64,000 bases of DNA from Sphingomonas soli NBRC 100801 (GCF_001591025.1 NZ_BCTZ01000004.1:124001-188000), one strand, 5' to 3'; counted from the first letter of the stretch, positions 26,046 through 36,944 are shown. Notes: a model not told the origin generated them from the letters alone. Program-made: numbers and translations.

Positions 26046-26129
26046 ATGGCATCCCGTGTTCGTAAGCGGGAGCACAACGTCTCTCAGCCGCCGACGCCTA
26101 CATGCGGTATGCCGGTCAGTGCCCCCAAT

Positions 26130-26603
26130 CTAGGAAGCCCTGGGCGGAATTGCCACACCGGCGGGAAACGGAGCGCGATCGGGGACGACGAAGCCGCGCC
26201 GTGCGGCCACCGAGAAGAGAAGCTCGCGGCTGTAGAACCGCAGCGGCCAATCGCGGTGCCCCATGGGCGATCCAAGCAGCGCGTTTACGCGCGCGAGCAG
26301 CGCCCTCTCCTGCGTTTCGGCGAGGAACAACCGCACGCCGACAACGAACGCGAGGGTGATGGTGTCGTGATATCCCTGCATATCGTCGTTCACGCCACCG
26401 ACGCTTTCGTTGAAGCGCGCGATGATCCGGGCGATCTGCGCGTCCACGTCCACATCGGGCCGCTCGGTCAGCAGATAGAGCGTGGCGGCCAGATGCCCCT
26501 CGTGCGTCCAGTCGGCGCGCACCAGCGTGCAGGCGAGCAGCCCTTCGCCGAGACGGACGATCTCGGCGTGGCTTCCAAATAGGCGCGGGGAATATTCGGT
26601 CAT
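26130..26603 (-). CDS. Conserved hypothetical protein
   Basis: About 157 residues, taking ATG 26603; ATG 26618 would add five residues. The most conserved-looking part is RADWTHEGHLAATLYLLTER, followed by RIIARFNESVGGVNDDMQGY and HDTITLAFV. WTH-x2-HL and GYH-x-T blocks recur in a family of short soluble proteins of unknown function; the clustered His residues could bind a metal. No signal peptide. It lies between pckA and the MbcA-like gene on the same strand. Confidence 0.7.
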   Translation of the reverse strand: MTEYSPRLFGSHAEIVRLGEGLLACTLVRADWTHEGHLAATLYLLTERPDVDVDAQIARIIARFNESVGGVNDDMQGYHDTITLAFVVGVRLFLAETQERALLARVNALLGSPMGHRDWPLRFYSRELLFSVAARRGFVVPDRAPFPAGVAIPPRAS

Positions 26604-26644
26604 CGATCGGGCTTTCATTCGGGCCCGATCTATGACCGGGATAT

Positions 26645-28258
<1,614 letters not shown>

Positions 28259-28390
28259 AACATTCCCTCCCAAAGCGCCTGGTGGCGCATCCATCTTGCT
28301 TGGCGCATACGAGGCGGGCCAAAGCGGGGTCAATGGAGGTAAACGTTGTCGGAACCCATGGTAATCGGTGTCATTTGCGCAAAGGGGTCC

Positions 28391-28402
28391 AAACCGTGGT
28401 TT
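28391..28402. promoter_or_regulatory. Palindrome in the pckA-chvI intergenic region
   Basis: AAACC-GT-GGTTT, a 12-base perfect palindrome, sits 42 bases upstream of the chvI start. A second half-like GTAAAC occurs at about 28341. It may be a regulator site for the divergent promoters. No protein can be assigned. Confidence 0.3.
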
Positions 28403-28443
28403 ACGCCATTGGTGATGCACGCGCACAGCGTTATGATCGCCGG

Positions 28444-29151
28444 ATGACAGCGACTATCGCGCTGGTCGATGACGACCGGAACATCCTCACTTCGGTATCC
28501 ATTGCGCTTCAGACCGAAGGCTTCCTAACCCGCGTCTATTCGGACGGCGAAAGCGCCTTGAAGGCGCTGATCGAGAACCCGCCGGATCTGGCGGTGCTCG
28601 ATATCAAGATGCCGAAGATGGACGGGCTGGAGCTGCTGCGGCGGCTGCGGGAGAAGAGCGCGATTCCGGTGATCTTCCTGACGAGCAAGGATGATGAGCT
28701 CGACGAGGCGCTCGGCCTCGCAATGGGCGCGGACGATTATATCGCAAAGCCGTTCAGCCAGCGCCTGCTGATCGCCCGTATCCGCGCGATCCTGCGCCGC
28801 ACCGAAGCGACGTCGCCCAGCGCAGAGGGCGGCGAAGAGGCACCGCAGGAGATATTGGAGCGCGGCCGCCTGGTAATGGATCCCGCCCGCCACCGCGTGA
28901 ACTGGTCCGGCAACAATGTGACGCTGACCGTCACCGAGTTCCTGATCCTCGAGACGCTGGCGCAGCGCCCGGGCATCGTGAAGACCCGCAACCAGCTGAT
29001 GGATGCCGCCTATCAGGACGACATCTATGTCGATGATCGTACCATCGACAGCCACATCAAGCGCGTCCGCCGCAAATTCCGGCAGGTCGATCCGGAATTC
29101 GATGCTATCGAGACGCTGTATGGCGCAGGATACCGCTTCTCAGACGAGTGA
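28444..29151 (+). CDS. chvI: Response regulator ChvI
   Basis: 235 residues from ATG 28444. The receiver has [19 protein letters not shown], the phospho-acceptor D53 in [12 protein letters not shown], and the lysine in YIAKPFS. The output domain is an OmpR/PhoB winged helix ending [20 protein letters not shown] and [13 protein letters not shown]. ChvI with ChvG controls envelope, acid and periplasmic stress genes in alphaproteobacteria. The receiver start and the pckA-chvI-chvG-PTS gene order support this over a generic OmpR regulator. Confidence 0.94.
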   Translation: MTATIALVDDDRNILTSVSIALQTEGFLTRVYSDGESALKALIENPPDLAVLDIKMPKMDGLELLRRLREKSAIPVIFLTSKDDELDEALGLAMGADDYIAKPFSQRLLIARIRAILRRTEATSPSAEGGEEAPQEILERGRLVMDPARHRVNWSGNNVTLTVTEFLILETLAQRPGIVKTRNQLMDAAYQDDIYVDDRTIDSHIKRVRRKFRQVDPEFDAIETLYGAGYRFSDE

Positions 29152-30700
29152 CGATCAGGCCCTCGGTCTGAAATGGTCGAACCGCGTCAGCCTGACGCCA
29201 CGGATTCTGGCGGTCAACATCTTCGCGCTGGCGCTGCTGGGCGGGGGCTTTTCCTATCTCGATTCCTACCGGAGCCGGATGGTCGATAGCCGGGTCGAGC
29301 AGGCCAGCCGCGAAGCGCGCCTGATCGCCCAGGCGCTGGCGTCCACCAACAAGGACGAGAAGCGCCGGGACCTGCTGGTGCTCAGCCTGGCCCGCGACAC
29401 GGGCACCCGCATCCGGCTGTTCACCGAAGAGGGCAAGATGCTTGCCGACAGCCGCGAACTGGGCCTGCGCAACGTGACTCTGCGCGATCCGGACAAGGAC
29501 CCTTGGGGACTGGAATTTGCGCGCTTTCTCGATGCCGTGATCGACACGGTGGCGGGGGCATCGCGAGCGCCGGCCTATCGGGAAAGATCGCGCGACGCCG
29601 GGCTGGACTGGCCCGACGTGCGCACCGCGCAATCGGTTCACGGGTCAGCCGCCACCGTATGGCGCGCGCCGGACCGAACGCCGGTGATCACCGCCGCCGC
29701 CCCTATTACCGGGCTGGGCGTGGTGATGACCACGGTCAATGCGCGCGACATCACGCAGACCGTGCGCTCGGAACGATACCGGCTGGGTATCGTCCTGCTG
29801 ATCGTTTCGCTATCCTCGATATTCCTGTCCCTCTTCCTCGCCCGCACGATCGTGCGCCCCCTGCGCCTGCTCGCGCGTGCCGCGATCCGGGTGCGCCTTG
29901 GTCGCGCGCGCGAAGTCGTGGTCCCTCGCCTTCCCGATCGCAGCGACGAAATCGGGCTGCTCGCCCGCGCCCTCTCCGACATGACCCAGGCATTGCGCGC
30001 GCGGATCGACGCGACCGAGAGCTTTGCGGCCGATGTTACGCACGAATTGAAGAATCCGCTCGCTTCGCTCCGTTCGGCGGTGGAAAGCCTGACGACCGTC
30101 AAGAAGCGCGAACACCGCGATCAGTTGCTCGAGATCGTCCGCGACGACGTGCACCGGCTCGATCGCCTGATCACCGATATATCCGAAGCCTCCCGCCTCG
30201 ACGCGCAGCTAAGCCGCGCGACGTTCGAACCCGTGGATATCGGCGCGCTGATCCAGGCGTTGCTCGACGGCCGCGAGGCACGCGGGCTGCCCGCCGGCAT
30301 CCGCATAGCCTTCGATCGGCGGAGTAAAGGGTCGCTCACCGTGCTGGGCGAAGGCGGTCGGCTGGAGCGCGTGTTCGAAAACCTGATCGAGAACGCGATC
30401 TCCTTCTCTCCGGAAAACGGAACCATCGCGATCTCTGCGCAAAGCGACGGCGACACGCTGGTCGTCCGCGTGGATGACGAAGGCCCCGGCGTGCCTGAAA
30501 GCTCACGCGAGAACATCTTCCGCCGCTTTCACTCCGTCCGCCCCGAAAGCGAGGCATTCGGCCAGCACTCCGGCCTGGGTCTTGCCATCGCGCGCACCAT
30601 CGTCGAAGCGCATCAGGGCAGCATTGCCGTGGAACCGCGGGAGGGTCGATTGAGCGGCGCGCGCTTCGTGGTACGGCTTCCCAAGGGGCCTCGCGGCTGA
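29120..30700 (+). CDS. chvG: Sensor histidine kinase ChvG
   Basis: 526 residues from ATG 29120, overlapping chvI by 32 bases. A first membrane helix (about 28-48) precedes a periplasmic sensor domain of about 170 residues. A second helix is at [20 protein letters not shown], followed by HAMP, the H-box [15 protein letters not shown] with H308, and an ATPase domain ([38 protein letters not shown]). It phosphorylates ChvI. In other alphaproteobacteria the periplasmic repressor ExoR binds this sensor; no exoR is seen in the window. Confidence 0.93.
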   Translation: MAQDTASQTSDDQALGLKWSNRVSLTPRILAVNIFALALLGGGFSYLDSYRSRMVDSRVEQASREARLIAQALASTNKDEKRRDLLVLSLARDTGTRIRLFTEEGKMLADSRELGLRNVTLRDPDKDPWGLEFARFLDAVIDTVAGASRAPAYRERSRDAGLDWPDVRTAQSVHGSAATVWRAPDRTPVITAAAPITGLGVVMTTVNARDITQTVRSERYRLGIVLLIVSLSSIFLSLFLARTIVRPLRLLARAAIRVRLGRAREVVVPRLPDRSDEIGLLARALSDMTQALRARIDATESFAADVTHELKNPLASLRSAVESLTTVKKREHRDQLLEIVRDDVHRLDRLITDISEASRLDAQLSRATFEPVDIGALIQALLDGREARGLPAGIRIAFDRRSKGSLTVLGEGGRLERVFENLIENAISFSPENGTIAISAQSDGDTLVVRVDDEGPGVPESSRENIFRRFHSVRPESEAFGQHSGLGLAIARTIVEAHQGSIAVEPREGRLSGARFVVRLPKGPRG

Positions 30701-30816
30701 TGGCGGCGCTTTCTTATCCGGCCCCGGAGGCGGCGCGCATGGAATCACCGTTGCTATCCGCAAATGATCAGGCCGCGCCTATCCAGGCAGAGCCGTGGCT
30801 GAGGAAGGGAAAATGA
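30700..30816 (+). CDS. Possible 38-residue ORF between chvG and rapZ
   Basis: ATG at 30700 shares bases with the chvG stop (ATGA), and its TGA (30814-30816) shares bases with the rapZ start (ATGA), so the frame exactly bridges the two genes. The product begins [19 protein letters not shown] and ends WLRKGK; no family is recognised. Its last codons contain the GAGGAAGGG ribosome-binding site of rapZ. It may be a real leader-like peptide that couples translation, or chance. Many relatives carry hprK at this place. Confidence 0.4.
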   Translation: MAALSYPAPEAARMESPLLSANDQAAPIQAEPWLRKGK

Positions 30817-31733
30817 GTAGGCGTCCCAAGCAAATCCTGTTGGTCACCGGTATGTCGGGCGCCGGCAAATCCACCGTGCTGCGCACGCTTGAGGATCTTG
30901 GCTGGGAGATCGTCGACAACCTCCCCCTCCTCCTCCTGAACCGCCTGCTGGATACCGCGCCCGCCGAAGGCAGCGACAGCGATGACGAGCGGCCGCTTGC
31001 GCTGGGGATCGGCAGCCAGACGCGCGGTTTCGATGCCGAGAGCATCGTGCAGCGCATCAAGCGCCTGCGCGAGGATCATGAGCATAATCTGGGAGCACTC
31101 TTCCTCGAATGCGCCGGTTCCGAGCTCGAACGGCGCTATTCGGAAACGCGCCGCCGCCATCCTCTCGCCCAGGACCGGCCGGCGATCGACGGGATCATGC
31201 GCGAGCGCGAGCTGCTTGCCCCGCTCAAGCAATGGTCCAACCGGCTGATCGACACGACCGACTTGAGCGCCAACGAACTGGCGCAGGAGATCCGCTCGAC
31301 CTTTTCGGGCGAAGGTCTGGGCCAGACCACCCTGTCGGTCCTGTCATTCGGCTTCTCACGCGGACTCCCTCGCAACGCCGATCTCGTGCTCGACATGCGC
31401 TTCCTCAAAAATCCGCACTGGGTCGATAATCTTCGTCCCGGAACCGGACAGGACGCGGATGTCGCCGCCTATATCGCCAGCGATCCGGCCTATGCCGCGG
31501 CGATAACGCAGATCGAGTCCCTGCTCCTCCTGCTCCTCCCCCGCTATCAGGCGGAAGGCAAAGCCTATGTGACGATAGCATTTGGCTGTACCGGAGGCCG
31601 GCATCGCTCTGTGCATGTCGCTGAGCGGATCGCGGCGCGGTTGCGCCACGAAGGATTTTCGCCCACGGTAACCCACCGCGACCTGCGGACCGCGCCGCAG
31701 GACTCGCTGGAGGGGGCGCCGCTGGTGGCATGA
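30813..31733 (+). CDS. rapZ: RNase adapter protein RapZ (YvcJ-like P-loop protein)
   Basis: 306 residues from ATG 30813, after GAGGAAGGG; a GTG at 30795 is less likely. The N-terminal Walker A is VTGMSGAGKST, with DLGWEIVDNLP. The C-terminal domain has FGFSRGLPRNADLVLDMRFL, NPHWV and FGCTGGRHRSVHVAE. In enteric bacteria RapZ binds glucosamine-6-phosphate and directs RNase E to a small RNA. In alphaproteobacteria the target is less clear. It forms an operon with the PTS proteins EIIA and HPr that follow. Confidence 0.93.
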   Translation: MSRRPKQILLVTGMSGAGKSTVLRTLEDLGWEIVDNLPLLLLNRLLDTAPAEGSDSDDERPLALGIGSQTRGFDAESIVQRIKRLREDHEHNLGALFLECAGSELERRYSETRRRHPLAQDRPAIDGIMRERELLAPLKQWSNRLIDTTDLSANELAQEIRSTFSGEGLGQTTLSVLSFGFSRGLPRNADLVLDMRFLKNPHWVDNLRPGTGQDADVAAYIASDPAYAAAITQIESLLLLLLPRYQAEGKAYVTIAFGCTGGRHRSVHVAERIAARLRHEGFSPTVTHRDLRTAPQDSLEGAPLVA

Positions 31734-31749
31734 GTATGGCGGAGTTGGA

Positions 31750-32157
31750 ATGATTGGTCTTGTACTCGTGACGCACGGACGACTCGCGGAGGAGTTCGTT
31801 GTCGCGATGGAGCATGTCGTCGGCAAGCAGGAGCGGATCGCACCGATCTGCATCGGCCCCGAGGACGATATGGAGAGCCGCCGCGCAGACATCGCCGCCG
31901 CCATCGCCCAGGTCGATGAAGGCCAGGGCGTGATCGTGCTGAGCGATCTGTTTGGCGGGACGCCATCGAACCTCGCCATCTCGCTGATGGACGCCGGCCG
32001 GATCGAAGTGATCGCGGGCATCAACCTGCCGATGCTGATTCGGCTGGGCAGCGCGCGCAAGACGATGAAGGTGACCGAGGCCGTTGCCGCCGCGCGCGAT
32101 GCGGGGCGCAAATATATCACCGTGGCATCCGAAGTCCTCGGGGAGGCCGCTGCGTGA
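31750..32157 (+). CDS. PTS EIIA component, mannose family
   Basis: 135 residues. The N-terminus GLVLVTHGRLAEEFV has the phosphorylated H9, and DLFGGTPSNLAISLM is the family-wide conserved loop. No EIIB, EIIC or EIID genes are adjacent, so it probably acts as a phospho-sensor rather than in sugar uptake. It starts 16 bases after rapZ and overlaps the HPr gene by GTGA. Confidence 0.93.
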   Translation: MIGLVLVTHGRLAEEFVVAMEHVVGKQERIAPICIGPEDDMESRRADIAAAIAQVDEGQGVIVLSDLFGGTPSNLAISLMDAGRIEVIAGINLPMLIRLGSARKTMKVTEAVAAARDAGRKYITVASEVLGEAAA

Positions 32158-32426
32158 GCCGCTGCCAGCGGTCGGTCCTCATCGAGAACAAGCGCGGGCT
32201 GCATGCCCGGGCCAGCATGGCGTTCGTCACGCTGGCGACGAGCCATCCGGTGGAGCTGACGGTGGAGAAGGACGGCAATGCCGCTTCTGGCACGTCGATC
32301 CTCGATCTGATGATGTTGGGCGCCGCGCGCGGCGACACGATCACGATCAGCGCCGAGGGCGCGGGTGCCGAGGAAGCCGTAATGGCGCTGGTCGAGCTGG
32401 TCGAGAACCGCTTCGGCGAAGAGTGA
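32154..32426 (+). CDS. HPr family phosphocarrier protein
   Basis: 90 residues starting at GTG 32154, which overlaps the stop of the EIIA gene. Phospho-histidine H17 is in NKRGLHARASM. A serine (S48 in ASGTSILDLMML) occupies the place of the regulatory Ser46 that HPr kinase phosphorylates in other bacteria. EI (ptsI/ptsP) is not in this window. The protein would carry phosphate from EI to the mannose-type EIIA just upstream. Confidence 0.95.
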   Translation: MSRCQRSVLIENKRGLHARASMAFVTLATSHPVELTVEKDGNAASGTSILDLMMLGAARGDTITISAEGAGAEEAVMALVELVENRFGEE

Positions 32427-32473
32427 CCCTCGCACGGGCTGTGCATACGCCAATTATTCGCTAGGGGCCGCTG

Positions 32474-33274
32474 ATGCCGCGCGAAATCACTGCCTTTTCC
32501 AACCCGCTGATCAAGCGGATGCGCACACTCCGCGACAAGAAGCATCGCCGCGACGAAGGGCTTTTCCTCGCCGAAGGGCTCCGCATCCTGACCGAAGCGC
32601 GCGAAGCCGCGCGGCTGCCCCAATATCTGTTCTACACCAAGGAAAGCGCGAACCACCCCCTGGTGCTCGCGCTGATCGACGCGGTGGAGGGCAAGACCGG
32701 CTGGGCGGTAGAGACCAATGCCGACATCCTCTCCAAGCTTTCGGGCAAGGACAATCCCGGAGCGGTCGTGGGCGTATTCGCCGAATTCGAGTCGAAGTTG
32801 GAGGATCTCGATCGCACGCGCTCTCCCATCTGGCTGGTTGCTGAGCGGCTGCGCGATCCGGGCAATCTGGGGACGATCCTGCGCACTGCGGACGCCGTCG
32901 GCGCAGGCGGGCTGATCCTTGTCGACGAATGCGTCGATCCCTTCTCGGTAGAGGCCGTGCGCGCCAGCATGGGGGCGCTGTTCACGGTGCCGGTGGCGCG
33001 CGCGCCCTGGGCCGAATTCGCCACATGGCTGCGCAAGGGCCCGGGGCAGTTGGTCGGCCTTAGCCTCGATACCGATCTGGATTACCAGGCGGCGCGATAT
33101 GCAGCCCCCACCTTCCTGCTGACCGGCAACGAGGCGCAGGGGATGCCCGATTTCATGGCCAGGGCATGCGACCTGACCGTGAAGATCCCCATGCTGGGCA
33201 AGGCCGACTCGCTCAACGCCGCAGTGGCGACCGCCGTGATGGCCTATGAGGTCCTCAACCAGCAGCGCGCCTGA
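32474..33274 (+). CDS. TrmH/SpoU family RNA methyltransferase
   Basis: 266 residues. The N-terminal substrate-binding domain has FSNPLIKRMRTLRDKKHRR and EGLFLAEGLRILTEA. The SPOUT knot motifs are ERLRDPGNLGTILRTADAVG, FLLTGNEAQGMP and PMLGKADSLNAAVATAVMAY. It transfers a methyl group to a ribose 2'-O in rRNA or tRNA; the exact nucleotide is not clear from sequence (RlmB-like or TrmH-like). It is 47 bases downstream of HPr. Confidence 0.92.
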   Translation: MPREITAFSNPLIKRMRTLRDKKHRRDEGLFLAEGLRILTEAREAARLPQYLFYTKESANHPLVLALIDAVEGKTGWAVETNADILSKLSGKDNPGAVVGVFAEFESKLEDLDRTRSPIWLVAERLRDPGNLGTILRTADAVGAGGLILVDECVDPFSVEAVRASMGALFTVPVARAPWAEFATWLRKGPGQLVGLSLDTDLDYQAARYAAPTFLLTGNEAQGMPDFMARACDLTVKIPMLGKADSLNAAVATAVMAYEVLNQQRA

Positions 33275-33394
33275 CGCTTTCTCGTCGCGATCCCCTTTTC
33301 CGGGGACTCCATTTTCCTGAACGGCTGCGAAACAATATGGCCACCGTGCGTTCAGCGGCGGTGACCGATTGGGATCGTCCAAGGAGATTTCGCG

Positions 33395-34096
33395 ATGAGA
33401 ATGCTGATTGCCGCCGCCCTGCTGCTGGGATCGAGCGCGACGCCCGTGCTCGCGCAGGAGAGCTATAAGGCGAGCGGAACAGAGCCCTTCTGGTCCGCGA
33501 CGATCGACGCCCGAACGATCACGCTGAAGCAGGCGGGCATGCCGGACGTCACCGTGCCAAAGCCGCGCCCGATCATCGGCATCAACGGCGAACGCTATGA
33601 AACGCCCCGCCTGAGCATGGATATCACCCATGTGAAGTGCAGCGACGGGATGAGCGATCGCACCTATCGCGACACGGTGGTGATCTCGCAGGGCCGGCGC
33701 ACGCTACGCGGTTGCGGCGGTGATTTCACGGTTATCCCAAAGCCCGGCCCCGCAGCGTCGATCCTTGAAGGTGACTGGCGGATCGAGGCGATTAGCGGCC
33801 GTCGCGTAGCGCGCGGCACCTCGCCCGATATCAGCTTTCGCGGCGGCCGGGTGAGCGGCGACGCCAGTTGCAATCGCTTCAACGGCAGCTTCGATTTCAC
33901 GCGCGGAAGGCTCAAGACCGGGCCGCTGGCCTCGACGCGCCGGATGTGCGCCGATCGCGCGCAGAATAATCAGGAGTTCGCGGTGCTGCGCATCCTCGAA
34001 CAGCCGCTCAGCGTAACGAGCAATCGCGGCGGCAAGCTGGTGCTCACCGCCCGCGACGGCAGGACGCTGACCCTGGTACGCAGCGCGCGGCGCTAA
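33395..34096 (+). CDS. Exported META domain protein
   Basis: 233 residues. Clear signal peptide (MLIAAALLLGSSATPVLAQE). The first half has GTEPFWSATIDARTITLKQ and a C-x-D-x-M block (KCSDGMSDRTY), typical of COG3650-like domains. The second half is a META domain: LEGDWRIEAI, DISFRGGRVSGDASCNRFNG and GPLASTRRMCADR. META proteins such as HslJ are linked to heat and novobiocin tolerance; the mechanism is unknown. AAGGAG precedes ATG 33395. Confidence 0.88.
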   Translation: MRMLIAAALLLGSSATPVLAQESYKASGTEPFWSATIDARTITLKQAGMPDVTVPKPRPIIGINGERYETPRLSMDITHVKCSDGMSDRTYRDTVVISQGRRTLRGCGGDFTVIPKPGPAASILEGDWRIEAISGRRVARGTSPDISFRGGRVSGDASCNRFNGSFDFTRGRLKTGPLASTRRMCADRAQNNQEFAVLRILEQPLSVTSNRGGKLVLTARDGRTLTLVRSARR

Positions 34097-34135
34097 ACCT
34101 GCGAAGGCCAGTTGAGTTTGGGAGGCCAGGCGGGC

Positions 34136-34825
34136 TCAGCCCGGCTTGGCCTTCGCCTTCGCCTTGCGAACATATTCCAGTTCGTCGAGAATCTTCTGGT
34201 CGCCGGGTGCTACCTCGAGCGCCTTTTTGAGTGATGCCTCCGCATCGTCTAGGCGGCCGAGCTCGACATAATCATATCCGATACCAAACCAGGCGCGCCG
34301 CAGCTCGAATTTCCGGTCTCCCTCGTCGGCGATCGACGCGGCCGCCTTCGCCGCGCTTTCATAGGCAGCCAGCGATAGGTCGAATTGCTTCAGCGACTGA
34401 TGGATATAGCCCAGCTCGGAAAGAAATTGCGGGTTATCGGGCATCAGCGCGGCGGCGCGCGCGGCAGGCGCAACAGCTTCCTGGAGCCGATTCATCTCGA
34501 CCAGCACATAGCCCTTTGCCCAGAGCCCGTAGCACCATGCGTTTGCGATCAGCGTGACGTCGCCCTGCCGCTTGCCTGCGGCCGCCTCGTCATTGGTGCA
34601 GCGGACCTTTCCCTTCGCCGCCGGAAACAGCTTCTCATATTCGAGCAGCACCGGATCAAGGATCGCCAGCGCCTCCGCTGGCTTCTTCTCACGAATCAAA
34701 CCGAGCGCTTCGGCCACCTTGCCGGTAAGGGCGACTTCCCTATCCTGCGCCGCTGCGGGTTGCGCCTGCGCTACGCACGGTGCCGATACCATGCCCGCCA
34801 GAGCCAGCGCCAGGGCATATCGCAT
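34136..34825 (-). CDS. Exported TPR protein
   Basis: 229 residues from ATG 34825, directly after GGGGGAGGA. A signal peptide (YALALALAGMVSAPCVAQAQ) is followed by helical repeats. A TPR unit near residue 125 (APAARAAALMPDNPQFLSEL) is followed by LKQFDLSLAAYESAAK and a last unit YVELGRLDDAEASLKKALEV. The C-terminus is lysine-rich (RKAKAKAKPG). No partner can be identified; it lies between the META gene (convergent) and rmuC (35 bases upstream, same strand). Confidence 0.85.
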   Translation of the reverse strand: MRYALALALAGMVSAPCVAQAQPAAAQDREVALTGKVAEALGLIREKKPAEALAILDPVLLEYEKLFPAAKGKVRCTNDEAAAGKRQGDVTLIANAWCYGLWAKGYVLVEMNRLQEAVAPAARAAALMPDNPQFLSELGYIHQSLKQFDLSLAAYESAAKAAASIADEGDRKFELRRAWFGIGYDYVELGRLDDAEASLKKALEVAPGDQKILDELEYVRKAKAKAKPG

Positions 34826-34860
34826 TCGTCCTCCCCCCAATAAGGAAAAGCCAGTCTACC

Positions 34861-36144
34861 CTATTCCGCTGCCTGCTCAATCGTCCCGATCGGGGGCGTT
34901 GCAGGCAGCTTGGTGAGCGGGCGAATCGCCGTTTCGACCATCGGCAGCGGCTCGATCTCCTTCGCCCCGCTCGACACCTCCAGCGCCTCGAAGCGCTTCG
35001 CCTGGGTCATCACCTGGCTCTCCAGGCTGCCGACCATCGAGTTGTAAGCGCTGCTGGCCTGTTCCAGATTCTTGCCGACGCGGGCGATATGGGCGCCCAT
35101 GGTGGCAAGGCGCGAATGGAGTTCCTTGCCCAGCCGGGCGATCTCGGCGGCTTCCTCAGCCAGCTTTTCCTGCCGCCAGACGCTGGCGACGGTGCGCGCG
35201 ATCGCGACGAGATTGGTGGGGGTGGCAAGCAGCACGCGGCGCTCGAACGCCCACTCCCACAGGCCGTCATCCTGCTCAAGCGCGGCGGTCAGGAAATGCT
35301 CACCCGGGATATAAAGGATCACGTAATCGGCAGCGTCGCCGAACTGCGCCCAGTAATTCTTTGAACCGAGCTGCTCGGCATGGCGGCGGATCGCGGCGGC
35401 GTGGAGCTGGAGGTGGCTGGTGCGCGTCGCTTCGTCATGCGCCTCGCTCGCATCAAGGAACGCGTTGAGCGAGCATTTGGCGTCAATGATCAGCTTCTTG
35501 CCGCCGGGCAAGCGGACGATCACGTCGGGCCGCAGCCGCCCGTCCTCGGTGCTTACCGAAACTTCCATCTGGAAATCGGCGTGCTGGGAAAGCCCGGCCT
35601 GCTCCAACACGTTGCGCAGGCTCTGCTCGCCCCAGCGGCCGCGCGCCTTGGGGCTGGCGCGCAGCGCGTTGACCAGCTTGGCGGTCTCGTCGCGCACCTG
35701 CGTATGGCCGGCATGGAGAAGCTGCACCGCCTCGCGCAGCGCCTGATAGCTGCCCACCCGCTCCTTCTCTACGCTGGAAAGCCCTTCCTCATAGCGCCTG
35801 AGCGTGTCCTGCACCGGCTGGAGCAGCGCCTTCAGCTTCGCCTCATTGCTTTCCCCCGCCTGGGCAAAACGCTGATCGGCGCGTTCGAGAAAGTTCTTCT
35901 GCGTCTCGCCAAGGATGCGCCCGGCCAGTTCGGCAAAGCGCGATTCAAGGCCGGTCGTCTCCGCCTTGAGCGTGGCAAGTTCGATCTGCGCGCGAGCGAG
36001 TTCGGCGGCCGACGCCTTGAAATCCGCCTCGCGCGCATCACGCTCGGCCCGCATCTGCGCCGCCGGACGTCCCCCGGCGAACATGCCGATTCCCAACCCG
36101 ATGACGAGCGCCGCGACGATCAGGGCGAGTGAGAGCAAATCCAA
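34861..36144 (-). CDS. rmuC: DNA recombination protein RmuC
   Basis: 427 residues. An N-terminal membrane helix (LSLALIVAALVIGLGIGMFA) is followed by a long coiled coil (about 30-130), and then the RmuC nuclease-like domain with KARGRWGEQSLRNVLEQAGL, RPDVIVRLPGGKKLIIDAKC and DYVILYIPGEHFLTAALEQD. The domain belongs to the PD-(D/E)xK group, and the protein limits inversions at short repeats in E. coli. The membrane anchor suggests a site at the inner membrane. Confidence 0.93.
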   Translation of the reverse strand: MDLLSLALIVAALVIGLGIGMFAGGRPAAQMRAERDAREADFKASAAELARAQIELATLKAETTGLESRFAELAGRILGETQKNFLERADQRFAQAGESNEAKLKALLQPVQDTLRRYEEGLSSVEKERVGSYQALREAVQLLHAGHTQVRDETAKLVNALRASPKARGRWGEQSLRNVLEQAGLSQHADFQMEVSVSTEDGRLRPDVIVRLPGGKKLIIDAKCSLNAFLDASEAHDEATRTSHLQLHAAAIRRHAEQLGSKNYWAQFGDAADYVILYIPGEHFLTAALEQDDGLWEWAFERRVLLATPTNLVAIARTVASVWRQEKLAEEAAEIARLGKELHSRLATMGAHIARVGKNLEQASSAYNSMVGSLESQVMTQAKRFEALEVSSGAKEIEPLPMVETAIRPLTKLPATPPIGTIEQAAE

Positions 36145-36221
36145 TTCGGCCTCCTGGAACAGAAAGCGAACTTATAGAGGGAGCGGTCGGCTAGCAAGCT
36201 ACTTCCGTAACACCCTTCACC

Positions 36222-36327
36222 CGTCACCCCAGCGAACGCTGGGGTCTCAAGCGATCGGCACGGCACCGCTTGCGGCACGAGATCCCAGCTTTCGCTGGGA
36301 TGACAATGATGTTTCGCTGGGATGACG
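36222..36327. repeat. REP-like elements between rmuC and def
   Basis: Two inverted copies, CGTCACCCCAGCGAACGCTG (from 36222) and ATCCCAGCTTTCGCTGGGAT (36281-36300), plus a partial third copy TTTCGCTGGGATGACGA ending at 36327. The palindrome core is changed (CCCCAGCG/CGCTGGGG) but compensatory, so the stem is kept. The region from 36145 to 36351 has no other feature. Confidence 0.75.
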
Positions 36328-36351
36328 ATCATGCGGTGGCGGGGACGACCG

Positions 36352-36879
36352 CTACGCCGCCGCCTTGCGCGCCTTGGCCAGCTTCTTGAGCAGCATGTCG
36401 CGCTTCAGCTTCGAGAGGTGATCGATGAACACGATCCCTTCCAGATGGTCCATCTCGTGCTGGATGCAGGTGGCGAGCAGGCCCTCGAACACCTCGTCAT
36501 GCGCGACGCCCTCTTCATCGAGCCATTTCACGCGGCAGCGCGCGGGGCGCTCGACATCGGCGAACTGCTCGGGAACCGAGAGGCAGCCTTCGGTATAGAC
36601 CGACTGTTCCTCGGCAGGATCAAGGATTTCGGGATTGATGAAGACGCGCGGCTCGCGGATCGGTTTGCCCTCCTCATCTTCCTTCTCCTGCAAGTCCATG
36701 ACGACCACGCGCTTGGGCACGCCCACCTGGATCGCGGCGAGGCCGATGCCGGGCGCGTCATACATCGTGTCGAACATATCATCGATCAGCGCGCGCAGTT
36801 CGTCATCGACAGTCTCCACAGGGGTGGAGATCAGGCGGAGACGCGGGTCCGGAACTTCGACAATCGGTAGAATGGCCAT
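36352..36879 (-). CDS. def: Peptide deformylase
   Basis: 175 residues. The three family motifs are intact: [17 protein letters not shown] with the cysteine metal ligand, and QHEMDHLEG with the two histidines and catalytic glutamate. It removes the formyl group from nascent proteins. fmt, which adds the formyl group to initiator tRNA, is 0.8 kb away on the other strand, with recR between them. Confidence 0.97.
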   Translation of the reverse strand: MAILPIVEVPDPRLRLISTPVETVDDELRALIDDMFDTMYDAPGIGLAAIQVGVPKRVVVMDLQEKEDEEGKPIREPRVFINPEILDPAEEQSVYTEGCLSVPEQFADVERPARCRVKWLDEEGVAHDEVFEGLLATCIQHEMDHLEGIVFIDHLSKLKRDMLLKKLAKARKAAA

Positions 36880-36944
36880 GGCGACGATTTAGTTTCTAAC
36901 GCCCGCCCCTGCAAGGACCGCCTGCCCCCGCAAGAACCCGGAGC

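Noticed and set aside
30700..30816. Remnant of an hprK gene in the chvG-rapZ interval
   Set aside because: The 38-residue translation has no P-loop or other HPr kinase motif, so I cannot call it a pseudogene of hprK; I list it only as a possible small ORF.
33291..33306. Rho-independent terminator after the SpoU methyltransferase gene
   Set aside because: The stem is only five pairs (TCCCC/GGGGA) and the T-run is interrupted, so it is too weak to report as a feature.
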